Source: JAGTVB01 sp964624765 (GTDB taxonomy: Bacteria > Pseudomonadota > Gammaproteobacteria > HK1). Taken from it: a DNA stretch of 31,438 nucleotides. Made by a program: the position numbers and the translations under genes. The stretch lies in the NCBI GenBank assembly GCA_964624765.1, contig CAZUZO010000024.1, positions 1 through 31,438 of the forward strand, given 5' to 3'. This document shows, in pieces, positions 23,755 to 31,387 of the stretch; within the stretch, counting starts at the first letter, position 1; each line of letters opens with the position of its first letter. A model generated the notes under the pieces. That model saw only the letters and a list, made by a program, of their open reading frames with translations. It searched no databases and was not told the origin of the DNA.

Positions 23755-24813
23755 GTGAATATCATTCCTTATCTCAAACTCATGGTGGAAAAGGAGGCTT
23801 CGGACCTTTTTTTCACTGTCGATGCGCCGGTCAAGATCAAGCTGAATGGCCAGGTGACATCGGTTGGTAAGACGCGCCTCAGTGGTGAGCTCGTGAAGCA
23901 GGCCGCCTATGGCATTATGAGCGCGCAACAAATCGCGCACTTTGAGGAAACCCTAGAGGCCGACTTTGCTATCGCCCTAGAGGACGGCAGTGCCCGTTTC
24001 CGCGTCAACGTCTTTCGTCAGCGAGGCGAGGTCGCCATGGTGTTGCGCCTCATTCCGGCTCGCATCCCAACACTCGCTGAGCTAGGCCTGCCTGAGGTGC
24101 TGAAGAGCCTCGTCCTGAACAAACGTGGGTTGACTCTCATGGCCGGCGCCACGGGGTCGGGCAAATCCACGACACTGGCGGCCATGATCGAACACCGCAA
24201 CGAGAATGTCGCGGGCCATATCCTCACCATCGAGGACCCGATCGAATTTTACCATCCGAACCGCAAGTCTATCGTTAATCAACGCGAGGTAGGAATCGAC
24301 ACCCTTTCGTACGCACATGCCCTCCGATCGGCCTTGCGAGAAGCTCCCGACGTCATCTTGATCGGGGAGATCCGCGATCGAGAAAGTATGGAAGCAGCCG
24401 TTCAGCTGGCCAATACCGGCCATCTGGCCATTGCCACCCTCCACGCAAACAATGCCAGCGAAGCACTGGAGCGCATCATCAATCTATTTCCAGAAGAGCT
24501 TCATAAACAGCTATTCATGGACTTGGCCATCAACCTCAAGGCAATCATTTCCCAACGCCTCGTGCAAGACGTGAACGGCAAGCGCTGCGCGGCTACCGAA
24601 GTGTTGATCAACACCCCACACATCGCGGAGCTGATACTCAAGCGCGAGCTTGGCGCGATCAAGGAGGCGATGGCCAACAGTGGCGCGGAAGGAATGCAAA
24701 CCTTCGACATGGCCCTATACAAGCTTTTCCAGCAAGGTCGGGTGACCTTAGAAGAGGCGCTGGGTAACGCCGACTCACGAACCAATCTTGAGGCGAAGGT
24801 GAATTTTGGCTGA
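23755..24813 (+). CDS. Third PilT/PilU-family ATPase (PilU-like)
   Basis: A 352-residue secretion ATPase, closest by eye to PilU. Walker A is GATGSGKST, the Asp box ILTIEDPIEFYH, Walker B VILIGEIRD and the His box TGHLAIATLHANNASE, so it should be active. It shares the RIINxFPEExxxQLxMDL stretch with PilU but lacks the PilU tail and ends ADSRTNLEAKVNFG. The GTG start at 23755 has GAGGAG eight bases upstream. It lies in the same direct run as pilT and pilU. It may be a second load-bearing accessory motor, or serve another type IV filament; no sequence feature decides. Confidence 0.88.
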   Translation: MNIIPYLKLMVEKEASDLFFTVDAPVKIKLNGQVTSVGKTRLSGELVKQAAYGIMSAQQIAHFEETLEADFAIALEDGSARFRVNVFRQRGEVAMVLRLIPARIPTLAELGLPEVLKSLVLNKRGLTLMAGATGSGKSTTLAAMIEHRNENVAGHILTIEDPIEFYHPNRKSIVNQREVGIDTLSYAHALRSALREAPDVILIGEIRDRESMEAAVQLANTGHLAIATLHANNASEALERIINLFPEELHKQLFMDLAINLKAIISQRLVQDVNGKRCAATEVLINTPHIAELILKRELGAIKEAMANSGAEGMQTFDMALYKLFQQGRVTLEEALGNADSRTNLEAKVNFG

Positions 24814-24844
24814 CCGGCGGCGTTGGAAACGACCGTGCTTAGCC

Positions 24845-24901
24845 GGGCGCCGCTATGCGCGTTGCTCTGCCGGCGCTCGTGACATTTTTAAAACAGCTTC
24901 T
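24845..24901 (+). repeat. Family B element, right end
   Basis: The last 55 or so bases of family B are present (TTGCTCTGCCGGCGCTCGTGA in the core, then TTTTTAAAACAGCTTCT). The left part is absent; the sequence between the third ATPase stop and 24845 is unrelated. The terminal T at 24901 is part of the TAA stop of the convergent pyrK-like gene. Confidence 0.8.
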
Positions 24902-25779
24902 TACGGCCAGATTATCTGTTCCCCATTAAATACCGGGCCATCGACACACACTCGCTTCATGCTGGGACCCGCCGCCGTCTCGATCGCAACGACACAACCC
25001 GCGCATCCACCGACGGCGCACGCCATGTACTCCTCAAGCGATACTTGACAGGGCACACCCCATTCCTGCGCCAATCCGGTCACGCGGCGTAACATGGGTA
25101 ACGGACCGCAGGCAAAGATCGTCACCTCCTCACGCTGCTCTCCCTGAAGGCCACTCAACACCAGCTGGGCGAGGTCCGTCACATAGCCGTCGAAACAGCC
25201 AGCAAAGCCCTGCTGAGTCGCCAGTCGGCTAGGAACTCCCCACTCTTCTAGCATAGCTAGGCCGGCGATCACCCCAGCAGGCATGCCAGGAACCACGATG
25301 CGCGATGGCTGCGTAGGAAACGGATAGGGACGCTCCGAGCCCGCCAGGAATAACGGATAGTGTGATCCTCGACGGACGCGCAAGCGATCGGCAAGGAAAA
25401 TGAGTGGCGGTATGCCCACGCCGCCCCCAATGAGCAATGGCCTTTTGACATCGTCGCTAAAGGCAAACGGCTTGCCAATAGGCCCCAGGAGACTGATCAT
25501 CTCTGCAGGCGCCTTTCTGGATAGCAGGTGTGTGCCTTTCCCAACCACCCGGTAAAGCACTTCTATCCAACTCGCTTGGGCATCCGCGCCCATGATGGAC
25601 ATCGGCCGGCGCATCGGCAGGGACTCATCGCAGCGAACATGCACGAACGAACCGGGATGAGCCCTCGCCGCAATTGACGTCGCCTTCAGGCGAAGGCAGT
25701 AATGGTTGCCCGGCAGTGAGGTGTGGCTAAGCACCCGCGCATCTTCAAGGAAGATCGTCCCGTGCTCGTCCTCTGTCAT
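24901..25779 (-). CDS. PyrK-like dihydroorotate dehydrogenase electron transfer subunit
   Basis: A 292-residue ferredoxin reductase-type flavoprotein of the PyrK family. The FAD-binding site has RRPMSI (57-62), the NAD-binding site GGGVGIPPL (118-126), and ACGPLPML precedes the C-terminal 2Fe-2S ligands Cys254, Cys259, Cys262 and Cys278 (C-x4-C-x2-C-x15-C). In Gram-positive bacteria PyrK passes electrons from a class 1B dihydroorotate dehydrogenase to NAD. No pyrD lies in the window, so its partner is unknown. It follows the pyrC' gene on the same strand after about 190 bases that contain a family A element. The start is ATG 25779. Confidence 0.88.
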   Translation of the reverse strand: MTEDEHGTIFLEDARVLSHTSLPGNHYCLRLKATSIAARAHPGSFVHVRCDESLPMRRPMSIMGADAQASWIEVLYRVVGKGTHLLSRKAPAEMISLLGPIGKPFAFSDDVKRPLLIGGGVGIPPLIFLADRLRVRRGSHYPLFLAGSERPYPFPTQPSRIVVPGMPAGVIAGLAMLEEWGVPSRLATQQGFAGCFDGYVTDLAQLVLSGLQGEQREEVTIFACGPLPMLRRVTGLAQEWGVPCQVSLEEYMACAVGGCAGCVVAIETAAGPSMKRVCVDGPVFNGEQIIWP

Positions 25780-25804
25780 CGCGCGATGCTCACGGTCATT
25801 CTTG

Positions 25805-25950
25805 GAGCTTGAGAAAAGACCCGTTGGGCTATCCGATCGCGGCGTTGGGCGGTGCTCACGGTGCGTCTATCCAGCTTGGCCCGGTCTCGTCGCTGTAACG
25901 CCGTCCGACTGGCTCTCGATCCGTTCGCTACTGCCTTTTCACAACCGTTC
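25805..25950 (-). repeat. Degenerate family A element between pyrC' and the pyrK-like gene
   Basis: Read on the minus strand it begins GGTTGTGAAAAGG, continues CGAGAGCCAGTCGGACGGCG, and GAGCACCGCCCAACGCCGC, and ends near CTTTTCTCAAGCTCC. The middle AGATAGATAGGCGAGG part has diverged. It lies 22 bases after the pyrC' stop and in the same direction as that gene. Confidence 0.75.
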
Positions 25951-25972
25951 AAGGGGTACTCAACCCCCGAGA

Positions 25973-27277
25973 TCAGTGCCGTGAATCATCCTCCCTTGCC
26001 GAAGCCGAATAAACGATCTTACCGCCCACCAGGGTCTCCGTCACTTGGCCTCTAAACTCCCATCCCACGAACGGCGTATTATGTCCTCGGCTCACCCACT
26101 GCGCCTCTGACAGCGTCCAGCGCGCTTGCGGATCGAAAACACAGATATCTGCACTGGCCCCCAAGCCCAACGAGCCGCGGTCAAGCCCCAACACCCTCGC
26201 CGGCCCTATGGTCAACCGGGCTAGGGCACTCGACAAGCCCATCACACCCTCCTCCACCAGACGCAAGGTCAACGGCAACAACGTTTCTAAAGCCGAGATG
26301 CCGGGCGCGGTTTGAGCGAACGGCCCCAATCGAGCGTCCCACTCATGCGGCTGATGATCCGAGCAGATGGCGGCAATGCTGCCATCCCGGACTCCTTGGC
26401 GCAGGCCATCTCGGTCTCTCTCGGTGCGCAACGGCGGACGTACATGACATTGGCTATTGAAATCCGCCGTATCGAGCTCCGTCAGATGAAGGTGGTGCGC
26501 TGTCACATCGGCCGAGACGGGTAGCCCACGCGCTTGGGCCTCGCGCACCATGTCCACGGCGCGGGCAGTGGATAAGCAACAAAAATGGGCGCGCGCTCCG
26601 GTCTCCTCCACCAGTAACAGGTCACGCGCCACCACGATCGTCTCGGCCGTCGCGGGCAACCCCGGTAATCCCAGACGCGTGCTAACGATACCCTCATGCA
26701 CAACCCCCTGACTGGCAAGCCATGGATCCTCTGGGTGCACGAACACCGTTAATTCAAAGGTTGCAGCGTACTCAAGGGCACGACGCATCACTTGTGTGTT
26801 GGTGATCGCTTTCATCCCGTTACTCACTCCAACACAACCCGCTTCCCTTAGGATCCCCATCTCTGCCAGCTGCTGACCCGCCAAACCCTTGGTCATTGCT
26901 CCCAACACCTCTACCCGCGCGTTACCCGCTTGCGTCGCACGCTGGTGAATCAGCTCGGCCACCGCCGGCGTGTCCACTATAGGGTCCGTGTCAGGAGGGC
27001 TACATAGGGTGGTGATCCCAGACTTTACAGCAGCCCGCACCTCGCTTTGGATGGTCGCCTTGTGCTCCAATCCCGGTTCCCGCAGACGTGCACTGAGGTC
27101 CACCAGCCCCGGGCAAACCACCCGCCCCCTGGCATCGATCTCTCGATCAGGGATAAAACCATGGGGTGCTTCTCCGATCCCGACGATCGCACCCTCAGCG
27201 ACATATAGATCCTGGACCCGATCGATGTCGTTTTCTGGATCCAGGACACGCCCTTGGGCGATCTTGATGCCATTCAT
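25973..27277 (-). CDS. Dihydroorotase-like protein lacking metal-binding histidines (PyrC'/PyrX)
   Basis: A 434-residue type I dihydroorotase homologue that is probably not catalytic. The metal motif D-x-H-x-H-x-R reads DLSARLR (60-66), so both histidines are replaced by Ser62 and Arg64. The usual HVCHxST is HFCCLST. VHPEDPW and SDHQPHEWD remain. In Pseudomonas an inactive dihydroorotase of this kind is needed to assemble the aspartate transcarbamoylase dodecamer, and the same role is likely here because the gene overlaps pyrB by 4 bases (ATGA). A functional dihydroorotase must be encoded elsewhere. Confidence 0.9.
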   Translation of the reverse strand: MNGIKIAQGRVLDPENDIDRVQDLYVAEGAIVGIGEAPHGFIPDREIDARGRVVCPGLVDLSARLREPGLEHKATIQSEVRAAVKSGITTLCSPPDTDPIVDTPAVAELIHQRATQAGNARVEVLGAMTKGLAGQQLAEMGILREAGCVGVSNGMKAITNTQVMRRALEYAATFELTVFVHPEDPWLASQGVVHEGIVSTRLGLPGLPATAETIVVARDLLLVEETGARAHFCCLSTARAVDMVREAQARGLPVSADVTAHHLHLTELDTADFNSQCHVRPPLRTERDRDGLRQGVRDGSIAAICSDHQPHEWDARLGPFAQTAPGISALETLLPLTLRLVEEGVMGLSSALARLTIGPARVLGLDRGSLGLGASADICVFDPQARWTLSEAQWVSRGHNTPFVGWEFRGQVTETLVGGKIVYSASAREDDSRH

Positions 27278-28254
27278 GCCTCACCCCATTCCCCGCTGGC
27301 GTGGCTTCCCAAGGTTAACGCCATCACGGCCATACGCACAGCGATACCGTAGCGTACCTGCTCCAAAATCACCGAACGCGCACCATCCGCCACCTCCGAC
27401 TGAATCTCTACCCCACGGTTCAGAGGGCCTGGGTGCATCACTATGACATCGGGTCTTGCCAGCGCGAGCTTCTCCTGCGTCAGGCCGTAGAAATGGTAAT
27501 ACTCATGGGCACTGGGTAGCAACGCGCCTTCCATACGCTCCTTCTGCAGACGGAGCATAATGATGACATCGACATCTCGGAGACCCTCCCTGAGACCGTG
27601 GAGAACCCGCACTCCCAAAGATTCGACCGCCGGAGGAATGAGTGTTTTCGGAGCGACGACCCGGATCTCGGCTACTCCAACGGCTGTTAGGGCGTGGATT
27701 TGCGACCGCGCTACCCGCGAGTGGGCGATGTCGCCGACGATGGCGATACGAAGATTCTGAAACCCACCCTTGTGCCGGCGAATCGTAAACAGATCGAGCA
27801 AGGCTTGTGTCGGATGGGCATGACGACCGTCCCCGCCATTGATGACGCTAATATGGGAAGCCGTATGCCTTGCAATGAAGGACGCCGCGCCGCTCTGAGC
27901 ATGCCGCACGACGAACATATCGCACTGCATCGCTTCCAGGGTACGAAGGGTATCGAGCAGGCTTTCTCCCTTAGCCGTCGCCGAAGCGCCTACGTTAATG
28001 TTCAACACGTCGGCCGACAGCCGCTTGGCCGCCAGCTCAAAGGTCGTTAGGGTTCGGGTGCTCGGTTCGAAAAACAGATTGACGATCGTCTTGCCTCGTA
28101 ACAGGGGCACCTTCTTGACCGCACGATCGCCGACAACCGCAAACGATTCAGCCGTATCAAGAATGCGCAACAGCAGCTCCGATCCTAACCCCTCGATGGT
28201 CAGGAAGTGCTTGAGCCGCCCTTGAGCATCGACCTGTAGGTCCTGCCGAATCAT
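27274..28254 (-). CDS. pyrB: Aspartate carbamoyltransferase catalytic chain
   Basis: A 326-residue aspartate transcarbamoylase, forming carbamoyl aspartate in pyrimidine synthesis. The carbamoyl phosphate loop is FFEPSTRTLTTFELAAKRL (61-79), INGGDGRHAHPTQALLD carries the second phosphate site, and VMHPGPLNRGVEI the aspartate loop. The second arginine of the STRTR pattern, normally conserved, is Leu69 (codon CTA). The N-terminal extension before the domain is typical of the class that works with PyrC'. It overlaps pyrR and pyrC' by ATGA on each side, so the three are translated together. Confidence 0.95.
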   Translation of the reverse strand: MIRQDLQVDAQGRLKHFLTIEGLGSELLLRILDTAESFAVVGDRAVKKVPLLRGKTIVNLFFEPSTRTLTTFELAAKRLSADVLNINVGASATAKGESLLDTLRTLEAMQCDMFVVRHAQSGAASFIARHTASHISVINGGDGRHAHPTQALLDLFTIRRHKGGFQNLRIAIVGDIAHSRVARSQIHALTAVGVAEIRVVAPKTLIPPAVESLGVRVLHGLREGLRDVDVIIMLRLQKERMEGALLPSAHEYYHFYGLTQEKLALARPDVIVMHPGPLNRGVEIQSEVADGARSVILEQVRYGIAVRMAVMALTLGSHASGEWGEA

Positions 28255-28760
28255 GCCAACCGCTGGATCACAAGCTCCAAATCAGCCGGTCCCATCAGCT
28301 TCACATGCTGATCCGCCGTCAAGTCAAGACGCTGTCCCACCACATCAGGTTGGATAGGGAGCTCGCGACCACTCCTTTCTACCAAGACCCCCAACGTGAC
28401 ACTGGCAGGCCGCCCGTAATCGAAAATCTCATTCAATGCGGCTCTCACGGTGCGCCCCGTGTGCAACACATCATCGATGAGAACGATGTGTCGATCTTGA
28501 ACCTCAAACGGGACATTGGATGGAGTGACCCGTGGATGCATTCCGATACGGGTAAAATCGTCTCGGTAGAAATTGATGTTAAGCGTTCCGAGCGGCGTGC
28601 GCAGACCTAGGATGGTATGCAGCCGCGTAGCGATCCAAACACCGCCTGTGCGAATCCCCACCATTACGGGATCAGCCCGACCTTGCTTGGCGAGAACTCG
28701 TGCGGTGGCTTCGGCTATACGGTCAATAAGGGGATCCACCGCGGGAAGGGGTTGATTCAT
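28251..28760 (-). CDS. pyrR: PyrR-type uracil phosphoribosyltransferase/regulator
   Basis: A 169-residue PyrR homologue. The PRPP-binding motif VLIDDVLHTGRTVRAAL is intact, preceded by GIRTGGVWIATRL and LNINFYRDDF. In Firmicutes PyrR binds mRNA and controls attenuation; in gammaproteobacteria the regulatory role is less clear. ATG 28760 gives MNQPLPAVDPLID; a TTG at 28772 is less likely. The leader upstream contains a short repeat hairpin (28786-28836), the only folded element visible there. Confidence 0.93.
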   Translation of the reverse strand: MNQPLPAVDPLIDRIAEATARVLAKQGRADPVMVGIRTGGVWIATRLHTILGLRTPLGTLNINFYRDDFTRIGMHPRVTPSNVPFEVQDRHIVLIDDVLHTGRTVRAALNEIFDYGRPASVTLGVLVERSGRELPIQPDVVGQRLDLTADQHVKLMGPADLELVIQRLA

Positions 28761-28785
28761 AAGCACTACCAAGCAGTGTTCCTGC

Positions 28786-28836
28786 CTGAGAAGCTGTTAC
28801 AAAAACTACTGCGCTATTTTTAGAACAGCCTCTGAG
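28786..28836. repeat. Miniature element: paired B-type ends only
   Basis: CTGAGAAGCTGTTACAAAAA and a right end whose reverse complement is CTCAGAGGCTGTTCTAAAAA are separated by about 10 bases. The two ends carry the CTNAG flank seen at other copies. The internal sequence is lost. It lies in the gap between ruvX and pyrR and would fold into a hairpin in the pyrR mRNA leader. Confidence 0.72.
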
Positions 28837-28951
28837 CATCCCAACCCCGCGCACGGGTCTGGTGTTCTGTTAAGAAACGCGGATGAGGTACAAGGTGACA
28901 TGAAACCGGCTGCTTTCAGATTTGTTTCTTGAGAGGTACGGAGCATTCGAC

Positions 28952-29386
28952 TCATCCGGCGCAGAAAACATCACTCCCATCGCAAAACCACGTTTCGAGG
29001 ATCACTTGCGCCGCGACTTGGTCATCATCCGTCTTCCGCGTGCCCCACGCTGCGAGTCGCTCACGCGCCTCCCGGGTCGAAAGCCGCTCGTCGGCCGTAA
29101 ACACTGGAAGACAGTAGCGCTTTTCCAGCTCGCGCTTAAACCAACGCACATCTTGTGTCGAAGCTTGTTCTGTACCATCCATATTAAGCGGTAATCCAAC
29201 CACCAGAACATCAGGCTCCCAAAGACGCACCAGCTCCGAGATCGATTCCCAACCAGGACGCGACTGGCGTGCCGGAACCGAGGTCAACGGGGTGGCTGTC
29301 GCCGTCACCGTCTGTCCAACAGCGATCCCGATACGCTTTCGTCCGTAATCAAAAGCCAAAATGGTGGCGGGGCGCGCCATCTTCAT
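28952..29386 (-). CDS. ruvX: Holliday junction resolvase-like protein / 16S rRNA-processing nuclease YqgF
   Basis: A 144-residue YqgF/RuvX protein of the RNase H fold. It has ILAFDYGRKRIGIAVGQ with the catalytic Asp, VVGLPLNMDGTE, the metal residue region DERLSTREA and the C-terminal TDDDQVAAQVILE. In E. coli YqgF takes part in maturation of the 16S rRNA 5' end; a Holliday-junction role is inferred from fold. The frame is open further upstream, but ATG 29386 overlaps the yqgE TGA (ATGA) and gives MKMARPATILAFD. Confidence 0.94.
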   Translation of the reverse strand: MKMARPATILAFDYGRKRIGIAVGQTVTATATPLTSVPARQSRPGWESISELVRLWEPDVLVVGLPLNMDGTEQASTQDVRWFKRELEKRYCLPVFTADERLSTREARERLAAWGTRKTDDDQVAAQVILETWFCDGSDVFCAG

Positions 29387-29934
29387 GCATGCCCTGCTTC
29401 GACAGAAAGACGACTCAGATCGACCCCCAGCATTTGAACCGCCATCTCCCATCGCCTCTCGAAAGGTGCCTGGAACAGGATATCGAGGTTAGCGGGGGCA
29501 CTCAGCCAGGCATTTTCCGCCAGCTCCCGCTCCAATTGTCCGGCGCCCCATCCGGCATAGCCCAACGCCACCACCACGTCATCAGGCCCCTGACCAGAGG
29601 CGATCGCGGCCAAAATGTCTCGCGAGGTGGCGACCCCAACATCCTGGCTAACAGGCAGTACCGCATCCCATGAACCCGCCGGCCGGTGGATCACGAAACC
29701 GCGTTCCTTCTGCACAGGACCACCCTGGCAAACGGGCATAGTCTGCACTTGGGTATTGCCAAGGGGGATTTCCATGTGTCCGAGGATCTCACCCAAGTTG
29801 ACCCCTAGGGGTCGGTTGATCACGATACCCATCGCACCTTCGCTGTTGTGCGCACACAGGAAAGTCACGGTGCGGTAAAAATTCGGATCGGCCAGATTCG
29901 GCATAGCGATGAGGAACTGATTGGTAAGATCCAT
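29383..29934 (-). CDS. yqgE: YqgE/AlgH family protein (DUF179)
   Basis: A 183-residue DUF179 protein. MDLTNQFLIAMPNLADPNF, GAMGIVINRPLG, CQGGPVQKERGFVIH and LGYAGWGAGQLERELAENAW are all family hallmarks. In Pseudomonas the homologue AlgH affects alginate production, but the molecular function is unknown. ATG 29934 has GAGCAGG upstream and gives the usual start. It heads the yqgE-ruvX-pyrR-pyrB-pyrC' run. Confidence 0.95.
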   Translation of the reverse strand: MDLTNQFLIAMPNLADPNFYRTVTFLCAHNSEGAMGIVINRPLGVNLGEILGHMEIPLGNTQVQTMPVCQGGPVQKERGFVIHRPAGSWDAVLPVSQDVGVATSRDILAAIASGQGPDDVVVALGYAGWGAGQLERELAENAWLSAPANLDILFQAPFERRWEMAVQMLGVDLSRLSVEAGHA

Positions 29935-30105
29935 GTTTATCGACCTGCTCAATGCTCAATGTCCGGCACCGGCCCTGGGAATGGTAGCAACTTCGTAACC
30001 TGGGCGCCAGTTACACGGGCAACGCTAGCCGAACGCGTCGGGAAAACAAAAGGCGCTTGGCCCCGCCATACTTAACGATATTCCAGCCCACCGGCAGGCC
30101 TCAAA

Positions 30106-30675
30106 CTACCGGTATCGCTGGATGCTGTCGGCAGGAAATCCCCAGACTCCGAGTCCTCGTTGCCGCGCTATATCCTCCATCACGGAATATTCATAGGGAG
30201 CATCAGGGAGCGCCGCTGCCCAACCTAGCGAGATCAGATAGGCGCTCAAGTCCTCCCCTTCCGAGAAGGCATTACGGTTGACACGGCAAAGCGCGATGAG
30301 GCTGCCGTCAGTATGCCTGGCCCGCTCTTCGCAGTGCACAAATCCCTGAATCTTGAAGTCCAGAGCAAGCGCCGCCCGAGAGCCGCAGCGAATAGGCACA
30401 AAGATCGATTGGCAAGAACGGCCGGTCGGCGGAATATAGATGCCAAATAAACGGATCGTTCGTCCCTTGACCTGAAGCGACGCATCTTCTTTAACTAACG
30501 CAGCACCCACGACAGCAGCCCCAACACTCTGCCCGAACACGGCTAAAAGTAAAGCCACCAGGCTAACCACCCTCATTCCATGGCGAAAAGATTGGGCGAG
30601 GAACCATTTCCCGGCTGGCAGCCAACCACTCACAGCAGATCCCCATGATGCCTTACAACGGGCAGCGTTGATCAT
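30106..30675 (-). CDS. Exported staphylococcal-nuclease-fold protein, probably inactive
   Basis: A protein of 189 residues from ATG 30675 (GGTGA just upstream), or 156 from ATG 30576, which starts directly at the signal-like segment MRVVSLVALLLAVFG. The C-terminal 120 residues resemble SNase/TNase-like domains: GRTIRLFGIYIPP, CGSRAALALDFKIQG, GSLIALCRVN and the end AYLISLGWAAA...IARQRGLGVWGF. The calcium and catalytic positions of the known enzyme (D-x-P-E in LxGIDAPE and the Arg of KYGR) appear as YIPP and TDGS. It is therefore likely to be a pseudonuclease with a binding role; four cysteines may form disulphides. It is divergent from the Nudix gene. The start is uncertain. Confidence 0.72.
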   Translation of the reverse strand: MINAARCKASWGSAVSGWLPAGKWFLAQSFRHGMRVVSLVALLLAVFGQSVGAAVVGAALVKEDASLQVKGRTIRLFGIYIPPTGRSCQSIFVPIRCGSRAALALDFKIQGFVHCEERARHTDGSLIALCRVNRNAFSEGEDLSAYLISLGWAAALPDAPYEYSVMEDIARQRGLGVWGFPADSIQRYR

Positions 30676-30784
30676 CGTTTCACCGTTACCGTTAAGTGAA
30701 AGATCCAATGGGTCGGCACGGATCCCCATTGTATCATCTGGTTTGTGAACACACTGACGGCTTTCCGCTACACGGAGTCACGGC

Positions 30785-31387
30785 ATGAAATATAGGTTTC
30801 AGATCTTGGAGAAGCGCCTGTGCTATGAGGGGTTTTTTCGGCTAGAGGCCTACCGAGTGCGGCACGAGCTGTTCAAAGGGGGATGGAGCCAAGTGCTGAA
30901 CCGCGAGCTGCTTCAGCGCGGACATGCCGCCGCGCTCCTACCCTATGACCCGAACCTCGACTGCGTGTGCATGATCGAGCAGTTCCGGATCGGAGCGCTG
31001 GAGGATGACGCTACGCCGTGGTTACTAGAGTTCGTCGCGGGAATCATCGAGCAAGGAGAAACCGCTGAGCAGGTCGCACTCCGAGAAGCCATGGAGGAAA
31101 GCGGCCTAACGGTCCTAGAGCTGTTACCCGTTTCGGTCTTTAGCTTAAGCCCCGGTGCATGCTCTGAGCGCATCCACCTGTTTTGTGGTCGTGTGGACGC
31201 CACGAGTGCCGGCGGCGTTCACGGGGTCACCGAGGAAGGCGAAGATATACGGGTGCGAGTCATCCCTTTTTCCGAGACGCTGGCGCTGCTGCGAGCAAAC
31301 AAAATCACCTCGGCCACCGCCATCATTGCCCTGCAATGGCTGGCCCTGAATCGTGATGGGCTACGAAAACGCTGGCAATCCCGCTGA
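30785..31387 (+). CDS. nudF: ADP-ribose pyrophosphatase (NudF-type Nudix hydrolase)
   Basis: A 200-residue Nudix hydrolase splitting ADP-ribose to AMP and ribose 5-phosphate. The Nudix box GIIEQGETAEQVALREAMEE is followed by SGL (GX5EX7REUXEEXGU), with the downstream SPGACSERIHLFCGRVD typical of the ADP-ribose group. RNRELLQRGHAAALLPYD and MIEQFRIGA belong to the N-terminal dimerisation part. GGAG lies seven bases before ATG 30785. The TGA stop is abutted by a family A element and is probably part of its end, as in tatC. Confidence 0.95.
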   Translation: MKYRFQILEKRLCYEGFFRLEAYRVRHELFKGGWSQVLNRELLQRGHAAALLPYDPNLDCVCMIEQFRIGALEDDATPWLLEFVAGIIEQGETAEQVALREAMEESGLTVLELLPVSVFSLSPGACSERIHLFCGRVDATSAGGVHGVTEEGEDIRVRVIPFSETLALLRANKITSATAIIALQWLALNRDGLRKRWQSR

